Positions 26,279-35,464 are shown, counted from the stretch's first letter. The stretch: 64,000 nucleotides of DNA from Oceanobacter antarcticus (GCF_044962685.1 NZ_JBBKTX010000004.1:173909-237908); one strand, 5' to 3'. The notes: generated by a model not told the origin, from the letters alone. Numbers and translations: made by a program.

Positions 26279-26926
26279 ATGTTGAAAAAAGTTGAATGGG
26301 CCATTAACCCCCGGCGTACGGCGTTGATTATTGCCGATATGCAAAAGATTTTTTGCGAGTAAGACGGTGCCTTGCTTGTGCCGTCAAGTCGGGCCCTTAT
26401 TGCGCCCATCAAACGCCTGTCCGAACAGATGCGTGCCGCGGCCATGCCGGTGATTTATTTGCGCCATGTGGTGTGGGGTGATGGTTCCGATACCGGACGT
26501 TTCCGCGATCTGTACCCGGATGCCGATGCCCAGTTTGCGCGCTCCAATCCGGCCATTGAAGTGATCGATGAGCTGCAACCACAAGACGGCGACATTGTTG
26601 TCGACAAGTTGTTTTACAGCGGCTTCCATAATACCGATCTGGACATAATCCTGCGGATGAAAGACATCGACACCCTGATTGTCTGCGGCACCGTGACCAA
26701 TGTCTGCTGTGAAACCACCATGCGCGATGGCGTACACCGCGAATACCGGATGATTGCGTTAAGCGATGCCAATGCAGCCATGCCTTATCTGGATATGGGC
26801 TTTGGTGAGGTATCGGCAGACGAGGTACAACGCATTGCCCTGACGGCGATGGCCTACGAATTTGGTGAAGTCACCGACACCGCCAATCTTATGCAGCGCA
26901 TCGATAACGCGCTGAACAATAAATGA
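26279..26926 (+). pseudogene. Isochorismatase-family cysteine hydrolase with in-frame stop
   Basis: Alpha/beta hydrolase of the Asp-Lys-Cys amidohydrolase group (RutB, biuret and N-carbamoyl hydrolases). Reading from ATG 26279 gives LIIADMQKIFCE (catalytic Asp D20), then TAA at 26360-26362, then in the same frame GALLVPSSRALIAPIKRLSE, IVVDKLFYSGF (Lys) and VCGTVTNVCCETTMRDG (Cys) to 26926. All three catalytic residues are encoded, but they are separated by the stop. Restart at a downstream TTG (26372) would lose the Asp. So this is a recent pseudogene, a readthrough case or a sequencing error. Ribosome site AGAGG precedes the start. 26059-26278 holds no other gene. Confidence 0.8.
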
Positions 26927-26971
26927 TTAACGTCTGATACGCCCTCTGCCGACAGTGGGCATGGGAGTTTT

Positions 26972-27874
26972 ATGGTATTTGCAGGCGTTTTGCTGTCCAT
27001 TGCCGCCTCGGTGTTGTTTGGTCTGCTGTCATATTACAGTGTGTTGTTATCGCCTCTGGATGGGCCGTCGGTCTTCGGCTGGCGGATCATTTTTTCACTG
27101 CTGATCTTTGCTTTGCTAGTGCTGTTTAGCCGCAGCAGTCTGCTGGTCTGGGCTGATATCCGTCGTCTGCTTGGCCGCCCTGCCAATGCCGGCCTCACCC
27201 TGATCTGCAGTGGCCTGATAGCGTTGCAACTCATGTTGTTTGGCTGGGCACCGATGAACGGTGAAGGTCAGGCGCTGGCGATGGGGTATTTTCTGCTGCC
27301 GTTGCTGATGGTGGTGATCGGGCGCTTCTGGTATCGCGAAACCATCCGTCCGTTACAAGTGGTGGCGGTGTTCCTGGCGCTGATCGGGGTATTGGCCGGA
27401 TTGGTTCTGCATGGCCACTTTTCACCGGTATCCCTGATTGTAATGCTGGGTTGTCCACCCTATTTCATGCTCCGGAAACGGCTGGCCCTAAAAGGGTTGA
27501 GTGGTATTTTTATCGAGCATCTGGTGATGCTGCCCCCGGCCTTGATCATATTGTTTATGTGGGACTTTAATGCCGATTTTTTTGTGGCGCGGGGGGCGTT
27601 ATCCTGGCCGGTACTGATCGGGCTTGGTCTACTCAGCAGTACGGCGCTGTTTTGTTATCTCGCCGCCGGACAACGGTTGCCGTTTGCGTTGTTTGGTATG
27701 TTGGGGTATGTCGAGCCGCTGTTGCTGTTTGCGGTGGCCCTGCTACTGGGTGAGCCTTTTGTCGCAGAGGACCTGTGGATGTATGTCCCTATCTGGCTGG
27801 CGGTGCTGTTGCTGGTGCTTCATGGCGTCCGGCAACTACGCCGACAGCCACGCCCTGCACTACCTCGTTTCTGA
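26972..27874 (+). CDS. RarD/EamA-family (DMT) transporter
   Basis: Inner-membrane protein, 300 residues with about 10 hydrophobic segments arranged as two EamA repeats; closest to the RarD branch (LLFGLLSYYSVLLSPLDGP, VFGWRIIFSLL, AMGYFLLPLLMVVIGRFWYRE, LPFALFGMLGYVEPLLLF). DMT exporters of this branch have poorly known substrates. ATG 26972 is preceded by GGGAG. The gene lies between the hydrolase relic and the toxin-antitoxin pair and may be an exporter of nitrogenous metabolites, but nothing in the sequence fixes that. Confidence 0.85.
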   Translation: MVFAGVLLSIAASVLFGLLSYYSVLLSPLDGPSVFGWRIIFSLLIFALLVLFSRSSLLVWADIRRLLGRPANAGLTLICSGLIALQLMLFGWAPMNGEGQALAMGYFLLPLLMVVIGRFWYRETIRPLQVVAVFLALIGVLAGLVLHGHFSPVSLIVMLGCPPYFMLRKRLALKGLSGIFIEHLVMLPPALIILFMWDFNADFFVARGALSWPVLIGLGLLSSTALFCYLAAGQRLPFALFGMLGYVEPLLLFAVALLLGEPFVAEDLWMYVPIWLAVLLLVLHGVRQLRRQPRPALPRF

Positions 27875-27945
27875 AAAGCTGGATCTTTACAAAGCCGCGC
27901 GTACTGAGGGCGTTAACTGCCACGACGAAGTTATGCACAACATTC

Positions 27946-27992
27946 TGTACATGTATTTATCTTTAAGCTAGACTTGTGCTATATCCTGTACA
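27946..27992 (+). promoter_or_regulatory. yefM-yoeB operators (two TGTACA cores)
   Basis: TGTACA occurs at 27946-27951 and 27987-27992, upstream of yefM. TGTACA is the core of the palindromes bound by YefM in E. coli (established), and the second copy sits in a longer imperfect palindrome CTTGT...GTACAAG. Confidence 0.6.
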
Positions 27993-28005
27993 AGTGAGGT
28001 ACAAA

Positions 28006-28260
28006 ATGAGAATTGTCTCTTTTACTGAAGCCCGAAATGGTCTAAAAGCCGTCTTGGACAATGTTATTAACGATGCGGATACTACTGTAATCACTCGTCG
28101 TGACTCTGAAGATGCTGTTGTAATGTCATTGGATTACTACAACAGCCTTATGGAAACTGTACATTTACTTCGCTCACCAGCAAACGCCGAACACTTAAAT
28201 CGTTCAATTACGCAGTTTAAAACGGGTAAAACGACTCAGCGAGATCTTATTGATGAGTAA
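28006..28260 (+). CDS. yefM: Antitoxin YefM
   Basis: Type II antitoxin and autorepressor, 84 residues (E. coli YefM has 83). The N-terminal Phd/YefM fold (RIVSFTEARNGLKAVLDNVI, TTVITRRDSEDAVVMSLDYY) dimerises and binds DNA; the C-terminal segment ETVHLLRSPANAEHLNRSI wraps the toxin. ATG 28006 was chosen for the canonical N-terminus. The stop overlaps the start of yoeB by 8 nt. Sequence is AT-richer than the neighbours, consistent with transfer. Confidence 0.95.
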   Translation: MRIVSFTEARNGLKAVLDNVINDADTTVITRRDSEDAVVMSLDYYNSLMETVHLLRSPANAEHLNRSITQFKTGKTTQRDLIDE

Positions 28261-28516
28261 CAGGTTATTATCATGGACTGATGAAGCCTGGAATAGTTAC
28301 GTTTATTGGCAGACTCAAGACAAGAAAACCTTGAAACGCATCAATACATTGATTACCGATGTTCAGCGTTCTCCGTTTGATGGAATTGGAAAACCGGAAG
28401 CCCTTAAAGAAAACCTTTCAGGCTTCTGGTCTCGCAGAATAGATGATACCAATCGTTTAGTATACGCCGTGGATGATACGGCAATTATTGTTATCTCGTG
28501 TCGCTACCATTACTAA
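28253..28516 (+). CDS. yoeB: Toxin YoeB, ribosome-dependent mRNA endonuclease
   Basis: RelE-superfamily mRNase that cleaves mRNA on translating ribosomes. 87 residues from ATG 28253; LSWTDEAWNSYVYWQ, KPEALKENLSGFWSRRID, RLVYAV and the terminal CRYHY all match E. coli YoeB, including catalytic Glu (KPEAL), Arg (SRRI), His and Tyr (RYHY). It appears intact and active, with its antitoxin in the normal upstream overlapping position. Confidence 0.96.
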   Translation: MSNRLLSWTDEAWNSYVYWQTQDKKTLKRINTLITDVQRSPFDGIGKPEALKENLSGFWSRRIDDTNRLVYAVDDTAIIVISCRYHY

Positions 28517-28804
28517 TAGGTGGCAGCTAACAATCAAATGTTGGGGGCACAGAAAAATGAACACTCCCAAAATACGGGCATCTAATCCAGTAAAACAGAG
28601 TCAATACAGCCTTAGAACAGGCACTGAAAGCAGCACGATACCTGGCTTACAGACAGCCAAAGCCTGAAAAGGCCGGAAACACAGAATAAACAAATGATGG
28701 CTGATAAAAACCGGCAATCGAAAATAAATAACAGGAAACGAACTGTTGGTGGGAAAAGCGGGTTAGAAACAGGTTTTTCTACAGGCCCGTTAAATCCCCA
28801 GCCA
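28517..28804. other. Gene-poor stretch after yoeB
   Basis: A-rich, different in composition from the surroundings. A short frame at about 28585-28690 (ALEQALKAARYLAYRQPKPE) reads like the tail of a decayed gene, but nothing identifiable remains. Together with yefM-yoeB this is probably a small acquired segment. Confidence 0.3.
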
Positions 28805-28829
28805 CAAAAAAGCCTCCGCAAGCGGAGGC
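28805..28829 (-). terminator. Rho-independent terminator of the aminotransferase gene
   Basis: GCCTCCGC-AA-GCGGAGGC, perfect 8 bp stem at 28812-28829, followed on the minus strand by seven T (28811-28805). A second 8-bp hairpin, CCGGGTGC...GCACCCGG (28860-28880), lies just before it. Confidence 0.85.
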
Positions 28830-28888
28830 AAAGGCTTCATCTAAATTGAAGCGGGGGTGCCGGGTGCGGGTCGCACCCGGTGAATCAT

Positions 28889-30226
28889 TTAGTCTTGCTG
28901 TTGCACGAAGGCCAGGGTGTCGTCCAGCGCCTTGCCCATTTTCTCGATGATTTCGTCGATCTGGGTTGCGGTAGTGATCAGCGGTGGACACAGCGCCAGT
29001 GATGAACCGGCCACCGGGCGGCTGATCAAGCCGTGTTCCTGACAGGCGTTAGCGGCGAAATAACCGACCTTGCCATCCTTGAACGCTTCGCCGGTTTCCT
29101 TGTTCGCCACCAGTTCAATGGCCGCTATCATGCCGGTACCACGCACTTCGCCCACTAACGGGTGATCGTTGAATTCACGCAGCCGGGTTTGCAGGTAGGT
29201 GCCGGTTGCTGCGGCTTTGGCAAAGACGTTGTCGCGTTCATAGATTTCCAGTGTTTTTAATGCCACGGCACAAGCCAGCGGGTGCGCCGAGTAGGTGTAG
29301 CCATGGCCAAAGACACCCAGCTTGCTGCAAGGATCAATCATGGCTGCGTACATATCGCCACGAATCACCGAGGCTGAAATCGGCACATAGGCAGACGACA
29401 GTTGTTTGGCGAAGCTCATCATGTCGGGCTTGATGCCCATGGTGGTGGAGCCAAAGTCATTGCCGGTACGGCCAAAGCCGGTGATGACTTCGTCGGCCCA
29501 GAACAGGATGTCGTATTTGTTCAGGATGGCCTGTACTTTTTCGTAGTAATCAGCGGGCGGTACGATCACGCCGGACGCGCCGGTAATCGGCTCGGCGATA
29601 AAGGCGGCGATGGTTTCCGGGCCTTCACTCAGGATCAGGGCTTCCAGATTGGCGGTAATACGATCCACGAACTGGCTTTCGCTTTCGCCATCCTGTTTAC
29701 CACGCAGGTAGTGCGGGGCATCGGTGCGCAGAATTCCGAGCGCATCGATGGGCAGGTCAAAGTTGGCCTGGTTGATAGGCAACCCGGTCAGGCAGGCTGC
29801 TGCCACGGTTACTCCATGGTAGGAACGCTCACGGGCGATTATTTTGCGTTTTTCCGGCTTGCCGATGGCGGCAAAGTAGTAACGCAGCAGTTTGATCTGG
29901 GTGTCGTTGGCGTCGGAACCCGAGCTGCCGAAAAAGACACGGGCGTCGTCAACCGGCACCATGGCGGTCAATGTATCCGCCAGCTGCATGCCGACATCGT
30001 GGGTTTTGCCGCTGAACATATGGGCGAAAGACAAGGTTTCCATCTGCCGAGTGGCCGCTTCGATCAGTTCGGCATTGTTATAACCCAGCGATGCACACCA
30101 CAGCCCGGACATCCCTTCGAGATACTGTTTGCCGTGGTTGTCGTACACGTAGATACCGTCACCACGAGCGATGTTCATCGTTTCGGTGGCAGCGAAGTTG
30201 GTGGTGGGATAAATCATGTGAGACAT
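28889..30226 (-). CDS. Class III omega-aminotransferase (putrescine/GABA:pyruvate type)
   Basis: PLP-dependent omega-transaminase, 445 residues. DGIYVYDNHGKQYLEGMSGLW, VFFGSSGSDANDTQIKLLRY, RERSYHGVTVAAACLTG, LFWADEVITGFGRTG (PLP-binding Asp) and MMSFAKQLSSAYVPISA (Schiff-base Lys) place it in the SpuC / putrescine-pyruvate and GABA-pyruvate group. With gabD next door and puuB and patD nearby, the probable role is transamination of putrescine or GABA to the semialdehyde; the sequence alone does not decide between them. It is transcribed with gabD or from its own promoter. Confidence 0.85.
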   Translation of the reverse strand: MSHMIYPTTNFAATETMNIARGDGIYVYDNHGKQYLEGMSGLWCASLGYNNAELIEAATRQMETLSFAHMFSGKTHDVGMQLADTLTAMVPVDDARVFFGSSGSDANDTQIKLLRYYFAAIGKPEKRKIIARERSYHGVTVAAACLTGLPINQANFDLPIDALGILRTDAPHYLRGKQDGESESQFVDRITANLEALILSEGPETIAAFIAEPITGASGVIVPPADYYEKVQAILNKYDILFWADEVITGFGRTGNDFGSTTMGIKPDMMSFAKQLSSAYVPISASVIRGDMYAAMIDPCSKLGVFGHGYTYSAHPLACAVALKTLEIYERDNVFAKAAATGTYLQTRLREFNDHPLVGEVRGTGMIAAIELVANKETGEAFKDGKVGYFAANACQEHGLISRPVAGSSLALCPPLITTATQIDEIIEKMGKALDDTLAFVQQQD

Positions 30227-30274
30227 AGCAACCTCGATGTTCTGTTTACCCGGTTTGGCGGGCTGATTCGTAGG

Positions 30275-30296
30275 GGTGAGTCCCGAGACTCACCCG
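30275..30296. other. Hairpin between gabD and the aminotransferase gene
   Basis: GGGTGAGTC-CCGA-GACTCACCC, 9 bp perfect stem in the 141-bp spacer. No T-run directly follows on the minus strand, so processing or partial attenuation between the two genes is more likely than full termination. Confidence 0.4.
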
Positions 30297-30367
30297 TTTG
30301 TTGTTTTGCGCCCCGGTTACCTGAATGACATCCGGGCTGAGTTTCTGACGACGTTTGTTTCAGCCAA

Positions 30368-31828
30368 TCACAGTCCGCCCAGGCAGATCAGTTTGGTTTC
30401 CAGATAATCATCCAGACCATACTTCGAGCCTTCACGGCCCTGGCCGGATTCTTTCACGCCGCCAAAAGGGATCGCTTCGGAGCTGATAGCGGTTTCATTA
30501 ACACCGACCATGCCGAAATCAATGGCTTCCGATACCTTCCAGATACGGCTGAGGTTCTGGGTAAAAAGGTACGCCGCCAGGCCGTATTCGGTGCTGTTGG
30601 CCAGTTCAATGGCTTCGGCGTCGGTTTCAAACTTGAAGATGGGCGCTACCGGGCCAAAGATTTCTTCGCGGAACACCCGCATATCCGGGGTGGCATCGGC
30701 CAGAATAGTAGGCTGATAGAAGCGGCTGCCCTGGTCGGATGGTGCGCCACCGGTGACGATACGGGCACCTTGTGCAACGGCATCTTGCACTTTTTCGTCC
30801 ACCCCCAGTGCCGCCTTGTCGGTAATCAGTGGGCCATGGGTCGTCGTGGCGTCCTGACCGTTTCCGAGACGGAATTCGCCTACGGCCTCGGACAAGCGTT
30901 CGATAAAGCGATCGTAAATGCCGGATTGTACTAACAGGCGATTGGAACAGATGCAGGTTTGGCCAGAGTTGCGGAATTTGGAAATCAGCGCGCCATTAAT
31001 GGCCTGATCGAGATCGGCATCATCAAAAATAATGATCGGTGCATTACCGCCCAGTTCCATTGAGGTGCGTTTGACGGTGTCGGCGCATTGTTTCATCAGC
31101 AACTTACCGACGGGTGTCGAGCCGGTAAAGGTTACCTTGCGCACCCATTTGCTGCCGGTCAGTTCGTTTCCAATGGCGGGGGCATCGGAGCCTACAACCA
31201 TATTGATCACACCCGCCGGTACACCGGCCTGTTCGGCCAGCAGCCCCAGCGCCAGCGCCGACAACGGAGTTTCTGCCGCCGGTTTGCAAACGATGGTGCA
31301 ACCCGCTGCCAGGGCCGGTGCAATTTTGCGCGCCAGCATGGCGCTGGGGAAATTCCACGGCGTAATAGCCGCCACTACACCGATGGGTTGTTTGATCACG
31401 ATATTACGTCGGCCAGCTTGCGCCGCCGGGATAACATCGCCGTAGACGCGCTTGGCTTCTTCAGCAAACCATTTGATATAAGCAGCGCCATAGACGATCT
31501 CGCCTTTGGCTTCGGCTAATGGCTTGCCTTGCTCTGCGGTCAGGATCAGCGCCAGTTCGTCCTGATGCTTGATAATCAGGTCGTACCAGGTTTCCAGAAT
31601 CAGACTGCGCTGGTTGGCACTGGTGGCAGACCAGCCGGGAAAGGCACCATGGGCAGCGGTTATCGCCCGCCGGGTTTCTGCCGCGCCCATATCGGCGACA
31701 CGAACCAGCTCTTCCCCTGTTGCCGGGTTATCAACCACCAGAGTGGCTTTCTGGTCGGCATCGACCCATTCGCCATTGATCAGTCCTTGCGTCATCACCA
31801 AACGGCTATTCTTGAGTAACACGTTCAT
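30368..31828 (-). CDS. gabD: Succinate-semialdehyde dehydrogenase (NADP)
   Basis: Oxidises succinate semialdehyde to succinate, the last step of putrescine/GABA degradation into the TCA cycle. 486 residues, matching GabD. QGLINGEWVDAD, EQGKPLAEAKGEI, ITPWNFPSAMLARK, FTGSTPVGKLL, TSMELGGNAPIIIFDDADL (general base) and KFRNSGQTCICSNR (catalytic Cys) are GabD hallmarks. It provides the downstream step for the aminotransferase, PatD and PuuB encoded around it. Confidence 0.93.
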   Translation of the reverse strand: MNVLLKNSRLVMTQGLINGEWVDADQKATLVVDNPATGEELVRVADMGAAETRRAITAAHGAFPGWSATSANQRSLILETWYDLIIKHQDELALILTAEQGKPLAEAKGEIVYGAAYIKWFAEEAKRVYGDVIPAAQAGRRNIVIKQPIGVVAAITPWNFPSAMLARKIAPALAAGCTIVCKPAAETPLSALALGLLAEQAGVPAGVINMVVGSDAPAIGNELTGSKWVRKVTFTGSTPVGKLLMKQCADTVKRTSMELGGNAPIIIFDDADLDQAINGALISKFRNSGQTCICSNRLLVQSGIYDRFIERLSEAVGEFRLGNGQDATTTHGPLITDKAALGVDEKVQDAVAQGARIVTGGAPSDQGSRFYQPTILADATPDMRVFREEIFGPVAPIFKFETDAEAIELANSTEYGLAAYLFTQNLSRIWKVSEAIDFGMVGVNETAISSEAIPFGGVKESGQGREGSKYGLDDYLETKLICLGGL

Positions 31829-32184
31829 AGCACCCTCGACCTGTTATTCGATTTTACGTTGTTATAGCGTGCAGCAAGCCGCCAATAAATAAAGCTGAAC
31901 CATAGCTTACGTTGATAAAACCTTACGCAAAGCATCCAGACCAGGCTGCCAGCCTTTGCTGTCACTCTGCCAACGTCGGCCTAACCATTCAAACCCAGAC
32001 AGAGAGGCCAATGTTCCACGCTGCCTAAGCCTGTTAATGGCCACGCGGCTGACCAGCGGCGCTATCCAATCAGCCGCGAAAAAGTCGGGATATATCCCCC
32101 GGTGGGTATGGCGGCAAGACGGCTGCCGCCCTATCTTGAGAGCATTCGGGCCAACCCCGCACTCCGCCCCCAGAGAGACTAACG
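31829..32184. promoter_or_regulatory. Divergent region between gabD and puuB
   Basis: 356 bp. A minus-strand frame ending at 31907 (WIAPLVSRVAINRLRQRG, FEWLGRRWQSDSKGWQPGL) looks faintly protein-like but has no credible start or ribosome site and would overlap puuB; it may be a decayed gene end. CAGAGAGA before 32185 is the puuB ribosome site. Confidence 0.3.
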
Positions 32185-33465
32185 ATGACAGCCATTTATC
32201 CTTCTTCATACTACGCTGCCTCGGCCAACCAACAGCCGGATCGTCCGTCGCTGAGCAGCAGTATCAGTGCGGATGTGTGCGTGATCGGTGCAGGCTACAC
32301 TGGCCTGTCGACGGCACTGCATCTGGCTGAGCGCGGGTTCTCCGTGGTGGTACTGGAAGCCAGCCGCATTGGTTTTGGTGCCTCCGGCCGTAACGGTGGC
32401 CAGATCGTGCACAGTTACAGCCGCGACATGGATTTTATTGAACGCCATTACGGCCAGAAAACCGCCAATGCCATGGGTAAAATGGCCTTTGAAGGGGGCC
32501 GGATTATTCGCCGCCTGGTGGATCAATACCATATTCAATGTGATCTGAAAGACGGCGGTATTTTCGCGGCCTGCAATCAGAAGCAGCTGCATGAACTGGA
32601 AGCCAAAAAAGCCCTATGGGAACAGCACGGCCACCAGCAGCTGGACATGCTCGACGCCCATCAGGTGCGCGAATACGTGGGTACAGAGCGTTATGAGGGC
32701 GCGTTACTGGATCACAGTGGCGGCCATATTCATCCGCTGAACCTGGCACTCGGCGAAGCCACAGCCATTGAGTCTTTGGGTGGTCAGATTTTCGAAGATT
32801 CGCCAGTGGTGGATATTCAGCAAGGCCCCAAGGCCGTCGTAAAAACCGCCAACGGTCAGGTCACCGCCAACTTTGTAATGGTTGCCGGTAATGCCTACCT
32901 CACCGGGCTGCTGCCGAAACTGCAACAGAAAGCCATGCCCTGTGGCACCCAGGTCATCACCACCGCACCGCTCAGCCCGGAATTGCAGCACCAGCTGTTA
33001 CCCAAAGATCACTGCGTTGAAGACTGTAACTATCTGCTGGATTACTTCCGCCTCAGTGGCGACGGCCGCCTGATCTACGGCGGCGGTGTCACTTATGGCG
33101 CACGGGAGCCAGACAAGGTTGAAGCGTTGATTCGACCCAAAATGCTGAAAACCTTCCCGATGCTGAAAGACGTGAAAATAGACTACGCCTGGACCGGCAA
33201 CTTCCTGCTGACGCTGATGCGTCTGCCGCAGTTTGGCCGTATTGGCGACAATATCTATTACGCCCAGGGCTACAGTGGCCATGGCGTAACGTCCACCCAT
33301 CTGGCCGGAGAGCTGATCGCCAGCGCGATACAAGGGCAAGCCGAACGTTTCGATGTGATGGCCAGCCTGCCGCAATACCCTTTCCCCGGCGGCCGTTTGA
33401 TGCGAATTCCCTACACCGCTATGGGTGCGTTTTATTACGATATGCGCGACAAGCTGGGAATCTGA
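32185..33465 (+). CDS. puuB: Gamma-glutamylputrescine oxidase
   Basis: FAD enzyme oxidising gamma-glutamylputrescine to the aldehyde with H2O2 release (Puu pathway). 426 residues, identical in length to E. coli PuuB and colinear with it: SSYYAASAN near the start, DVCVIGAGYTGLSTALHLAE (FAD dinucleotide fold), EASRIGFGASGRNGGQ, GALLDHSGGHIHPLNLA, SMPCGTQVITT-like AMPCGTQVITTAPLS, CVEDCNYLLDYFRLSGDGRL and TGNFLLTLMRLPQFGR. The partner ligase puuA and hydrolase puuD (the glutamine-amidotransferase-type PuuD, unrelated to the urate enzyme) are not in this window. Confidence 0.94.
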   Translation: MTAIYPSSYYAASANQQPDRPSLSSSISADVCVIGAGYTGLSTALHLAERGFSVVVLEASRIGFGASGRNGGQIVHSYSRDMDFIERHYGQKTANAMGKMAFEGGRIIRRLVDQYHIQCDLKDGGIFAACNQKQLHELEAKKALWEQHGHQQLDMLDAHQVREYVGTERYEGALLDHSGGHIHPLNLALGEATAIESLGGQIFEDSPVVDIQQGPKAVVKTANGQVTANFVMVAGNAYLTGLLPKLQQKAMPCGTQVITTAPLSPELQHQLLPKDHCVEDCNYLLDYFRLSGDGRLIYGGGVTYGAREPDKVEALIRPKMLKTFPMLKDVKIDYAWTGNFLLTLMRLPQFGRIGDNIYYAQGYSGHGVTSTHLAGELIASAIQGQAERFDVMASLPQYPFPGGRLMRIPYTAMGAFYYDMRDKLGI

Positions 33466-33490
33466 ACCCGCTGTTCATATTCTGCTGTCA

Positions 33491-33509
33491 GGACGCCCTC
33501 GGGGCGTCC
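33491..33509 (+). terminator. Hairpin after puuB
   Basis: GGACGCCC-TCG-GGGCGTCC, 8 bp stem 25 bases after the puuB stop; no T-run. Followed at 33515-33560 by short imperfect repeats of CATCTATC/CATCAACT. Confidence 0.5.
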
Positions 33510-33639
33510 GGGCATCTATCCATCATCTATCCATCAACTACTCATTAACTAGCCATCAACGACTGATCAGCAATCTCAACAACGACTCAGCAGCAACCAA
33601 TCCACGTATCATGCTGAACCGGCCATCCACCTTGCGCGC

Positions 33640-33861
33640 TCAATAGGTTGAATTGGGCGTGGTGGAGGGGTTGATATCGCCGTACGCCTCTTCTGGGTCG
33701 ACGTCATTGTCCAGTAACACCTCTCTGACAGCAGCAACCTGATCCAGCACGATCTGGTAACGATCGCCATATTCATATTTGGTCACTTCAATAGCCTTGG
33801 GCATATAGGTAAAGGCGATTTTTAATGCCTGTAATGCCGCTTCATTCATCTTGTCACTCAT
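33640..33861 (-). CDS. Small conserved-looking protein of unknown function (73 aa)
   Basis: ATG 33861 is preceded by a very strong ribosome site (AGGAGGT, 7 bases upstream), which makes expression likely. The product is acidic and probably helical (ALQALKIAFTYMPKAIEV, then VLDQVAAVREVLLDNDVDPE) with no membrane segment or Cys. It is divergent from tmm, 223 bp away. I do not recognise the family; a role connected with amine oxidation would be guesswork. Confidence 0.65.
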   Translation of the reverse strand: MSDKMNEAALQALKIAFTYMPKAIEVTKYEYGDRYQIVLDQVAAVREVLLDNDVDPEEAYGDINPSTTPNSTY

Positions 33862-34084
33862 ACAAGGTACCTCCTCTGGCTTGGTGTAATGCCTGTTTGT
33901 GAGTCCCCTCACTGTGACGGAAGTTGCCAGGCTTGACCAGCTTGTGCGTATTTCCGGCCTTCCCCAACCCGACACTTACCCCCGACCTATCCCCTTTTGC
34001 TTACCCTCACGGGGGAATACCCCTGATGCATCAATCGTCATAAATTTTTCCCCACAATAATTTTTCTGTAGCAGGAGAAAACAC

Positions 34085-35464
34085 ATGACCCAACGCGTTG
34101 CGATTATTGGCGCTGGCCCCAGTGGTCTGGCCCAATTGCGAGCTTTCCAGTCTGCCCAAGCCAAGGGGGCCGACATTCCTGAACTGGTGTGTTTCGAGAA
34201 ACAAACCGATTGGGGTGGCCAGTGGAACTACACCTGGCGCACCGGCCTGGACAAAAACGGCGAGCCAGTGCCCAGCTCCATGTACCGCTACCTGTGGTCC
34301 AACGGCCCGAAAGAAGCGCTGGAATTTGCCGATTACAGTTTCGACGAGCACTTCGGCAAAGCCATCGCCTCCTACCCGCCACGGGAAGTACTGTGGGATT
34401 ACATCAAGGGCCGGGTCGAAAAAGCCGACGTGCGCAAGTACATCCGCTTTAACTCTCCGGTTCGTCATATTGAATACAACGCAGCCAGCGACAATTTCAC
34501 CGTGTCTGTTCACGACCACAACGAAGACCGAGTTTATGAGGAAGACTTTGACTTCGTGGTGGTCGCCAGCGGTCACTTTTCGACCCCATACGTACCGGAA
34601 TATCCTGGCTTCGACAGCTTTGGCGGTCGCATCCTGCACGCCCACGACTTCCGCGATGCACTGGAATTCAAGGACAAGGACATTTTGGTGGTCGGCTCCA
34701 GCTACTCCGCCGAGGATATTGGCTCCCAGTGTTACAAATACGGCGCCCGCTCGATTACCTCCTGCTACCGCAGTGCGCCGATGGGCTACAAATGGCCCGC
34801 CAACTGGGAAGAAAAACCGGCCATGACCCACGTTGACGTCAATACCGTATTCTTCTCCGATGGCAGCAGCAAAAAAATCGACGCCATTATCCTCTGTACC
34901 GGCTACCTGCACTCCTTCCCCTTCCTGCCAGAAGCCCTGCGCCTGAAAACCAACAACCGCCTGTGGCCACTGGGTCTGTACAAAGGCGTAGCGTGGGAAG
35001 AAAACACCAAGCTGTTTTACCTCGGCATGCAAGACCAGTGGTACAGCTTCAACATGTTTGATGCCCAAGCCTGGTATGCCCGCGACCTGATCATGGGGCG
35101 CATTCCCATGCCCTCGAAAGAAACAATGAAAGCCCACAGCGCGTTGTGGCGCGAGAACGAACTCAAGCTGGTAACCGACAAGGAAAACTACGAGTTCCAG
35201 GGGGCCTACATTCAGGAACTGATCGACGAAACCGATTACCCCAGCTTCGACATCCCGGCAGTGAACGAAACTTTCCTGCAATGGAAGAAGCACAAGAAGC
35301 AAGACATCATGAAATTCCGCGACTACTCCTTCCCTTCCGTTATAACCGGTACGCCGTCACCGGCGCACCACACCCCCTGGTTGTATGCCCTGGACGACTC
35401 GCTGGAAGCCTACCTCAGCGACGAACCCAAGCCGGAAGAAATACGGCGGGCGGCGGGCGAATAA
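34085..35464 (+). CDS. tmm: Trimethylamine monooxygenase (flavin-containing)
   Basis: Class B FMO converting trimethylamine to TMAO with NADPH and O2, an entry point for methylated amines in marine bacteria. 459 residues. FAD fold VAIIGAGPSGLAQLRAF, NADPH fold DILVVGSSYSAEDIGSQCYK, FMO-type signature around HFSTPYVPEYPGF and GGRILHAHDFRD, and CTGYLHSFPFLP. The blocks YRSAPMGYKWP, NNRLWPLGLYKGV, GMQDQWYSFNMFDAQAWYAR and DYPSFDIPA.N are characteristic of Tmm and not of Baeyer-Villiger FMOs. ATG 34085 has GCAGGAGA upstream. The enzyme also oxidises dimethylsulfide or indole in some species. Confidence 0.93.
   Translation: MTQRVAIIGAGPSGLAQLRAFQSAQAKGADIPELVCFEKQTDWGGQWNYTWRTGLDKNGEPVPSSMYRYLWSNGPKEALEFADYSFDEHFGKAIASYPPREVLWDYIKGRVEKADVRKYIRFNSPVRHIEYNAASDNFTVSVHDHNEDRVYEEDFDFVVVASGHFSTPYVPEYPGFDSFGGRILHAHDFRDALEFKDKDILVVGSSYSAEDIGSQCYKYGARSITSCYRSAPMGYKWPANWEEKPAMTHVDVNTVFFSDGSSKKIDAIILCTGYLHSFPFLPEALRLKTNNRLWPLGLYKGVAWEENTKLFYLGMQDQWYSFNMFDAQAWYARDLIMGRIPMPSKETMKAHSALWRENELKLVTDKENYEFQGAYIQELIDETDYPSFDIPAVNETFLQWKKHKKQDIMKFRDYSFPSVITGTPSPAHHTPWLYALDDSLEAYLSDEPKPEEIRRAAGE

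Noticed and set aside
27905..28560. Integron cassette around yefM-yoeB (GTTAAC before, CTAACAA after)
   Set aside because: The flanking sequences do not fit the attC core sites GTTRRRY and RYYYAAC, and no paired attC arms are visible.
31907..32209. 100-codon minus-strand frame between gabD and puuB
   Set aside because: It would overlap the puuB start and lacks a ribosome site; at best a decayed gene end, noted in the intergenic entry.
34031..35302. 423-codon minus-strand frame opposite tmm
   Set aside because: Shadow of a clearly recognised monooxygenase gene on the plus strand.
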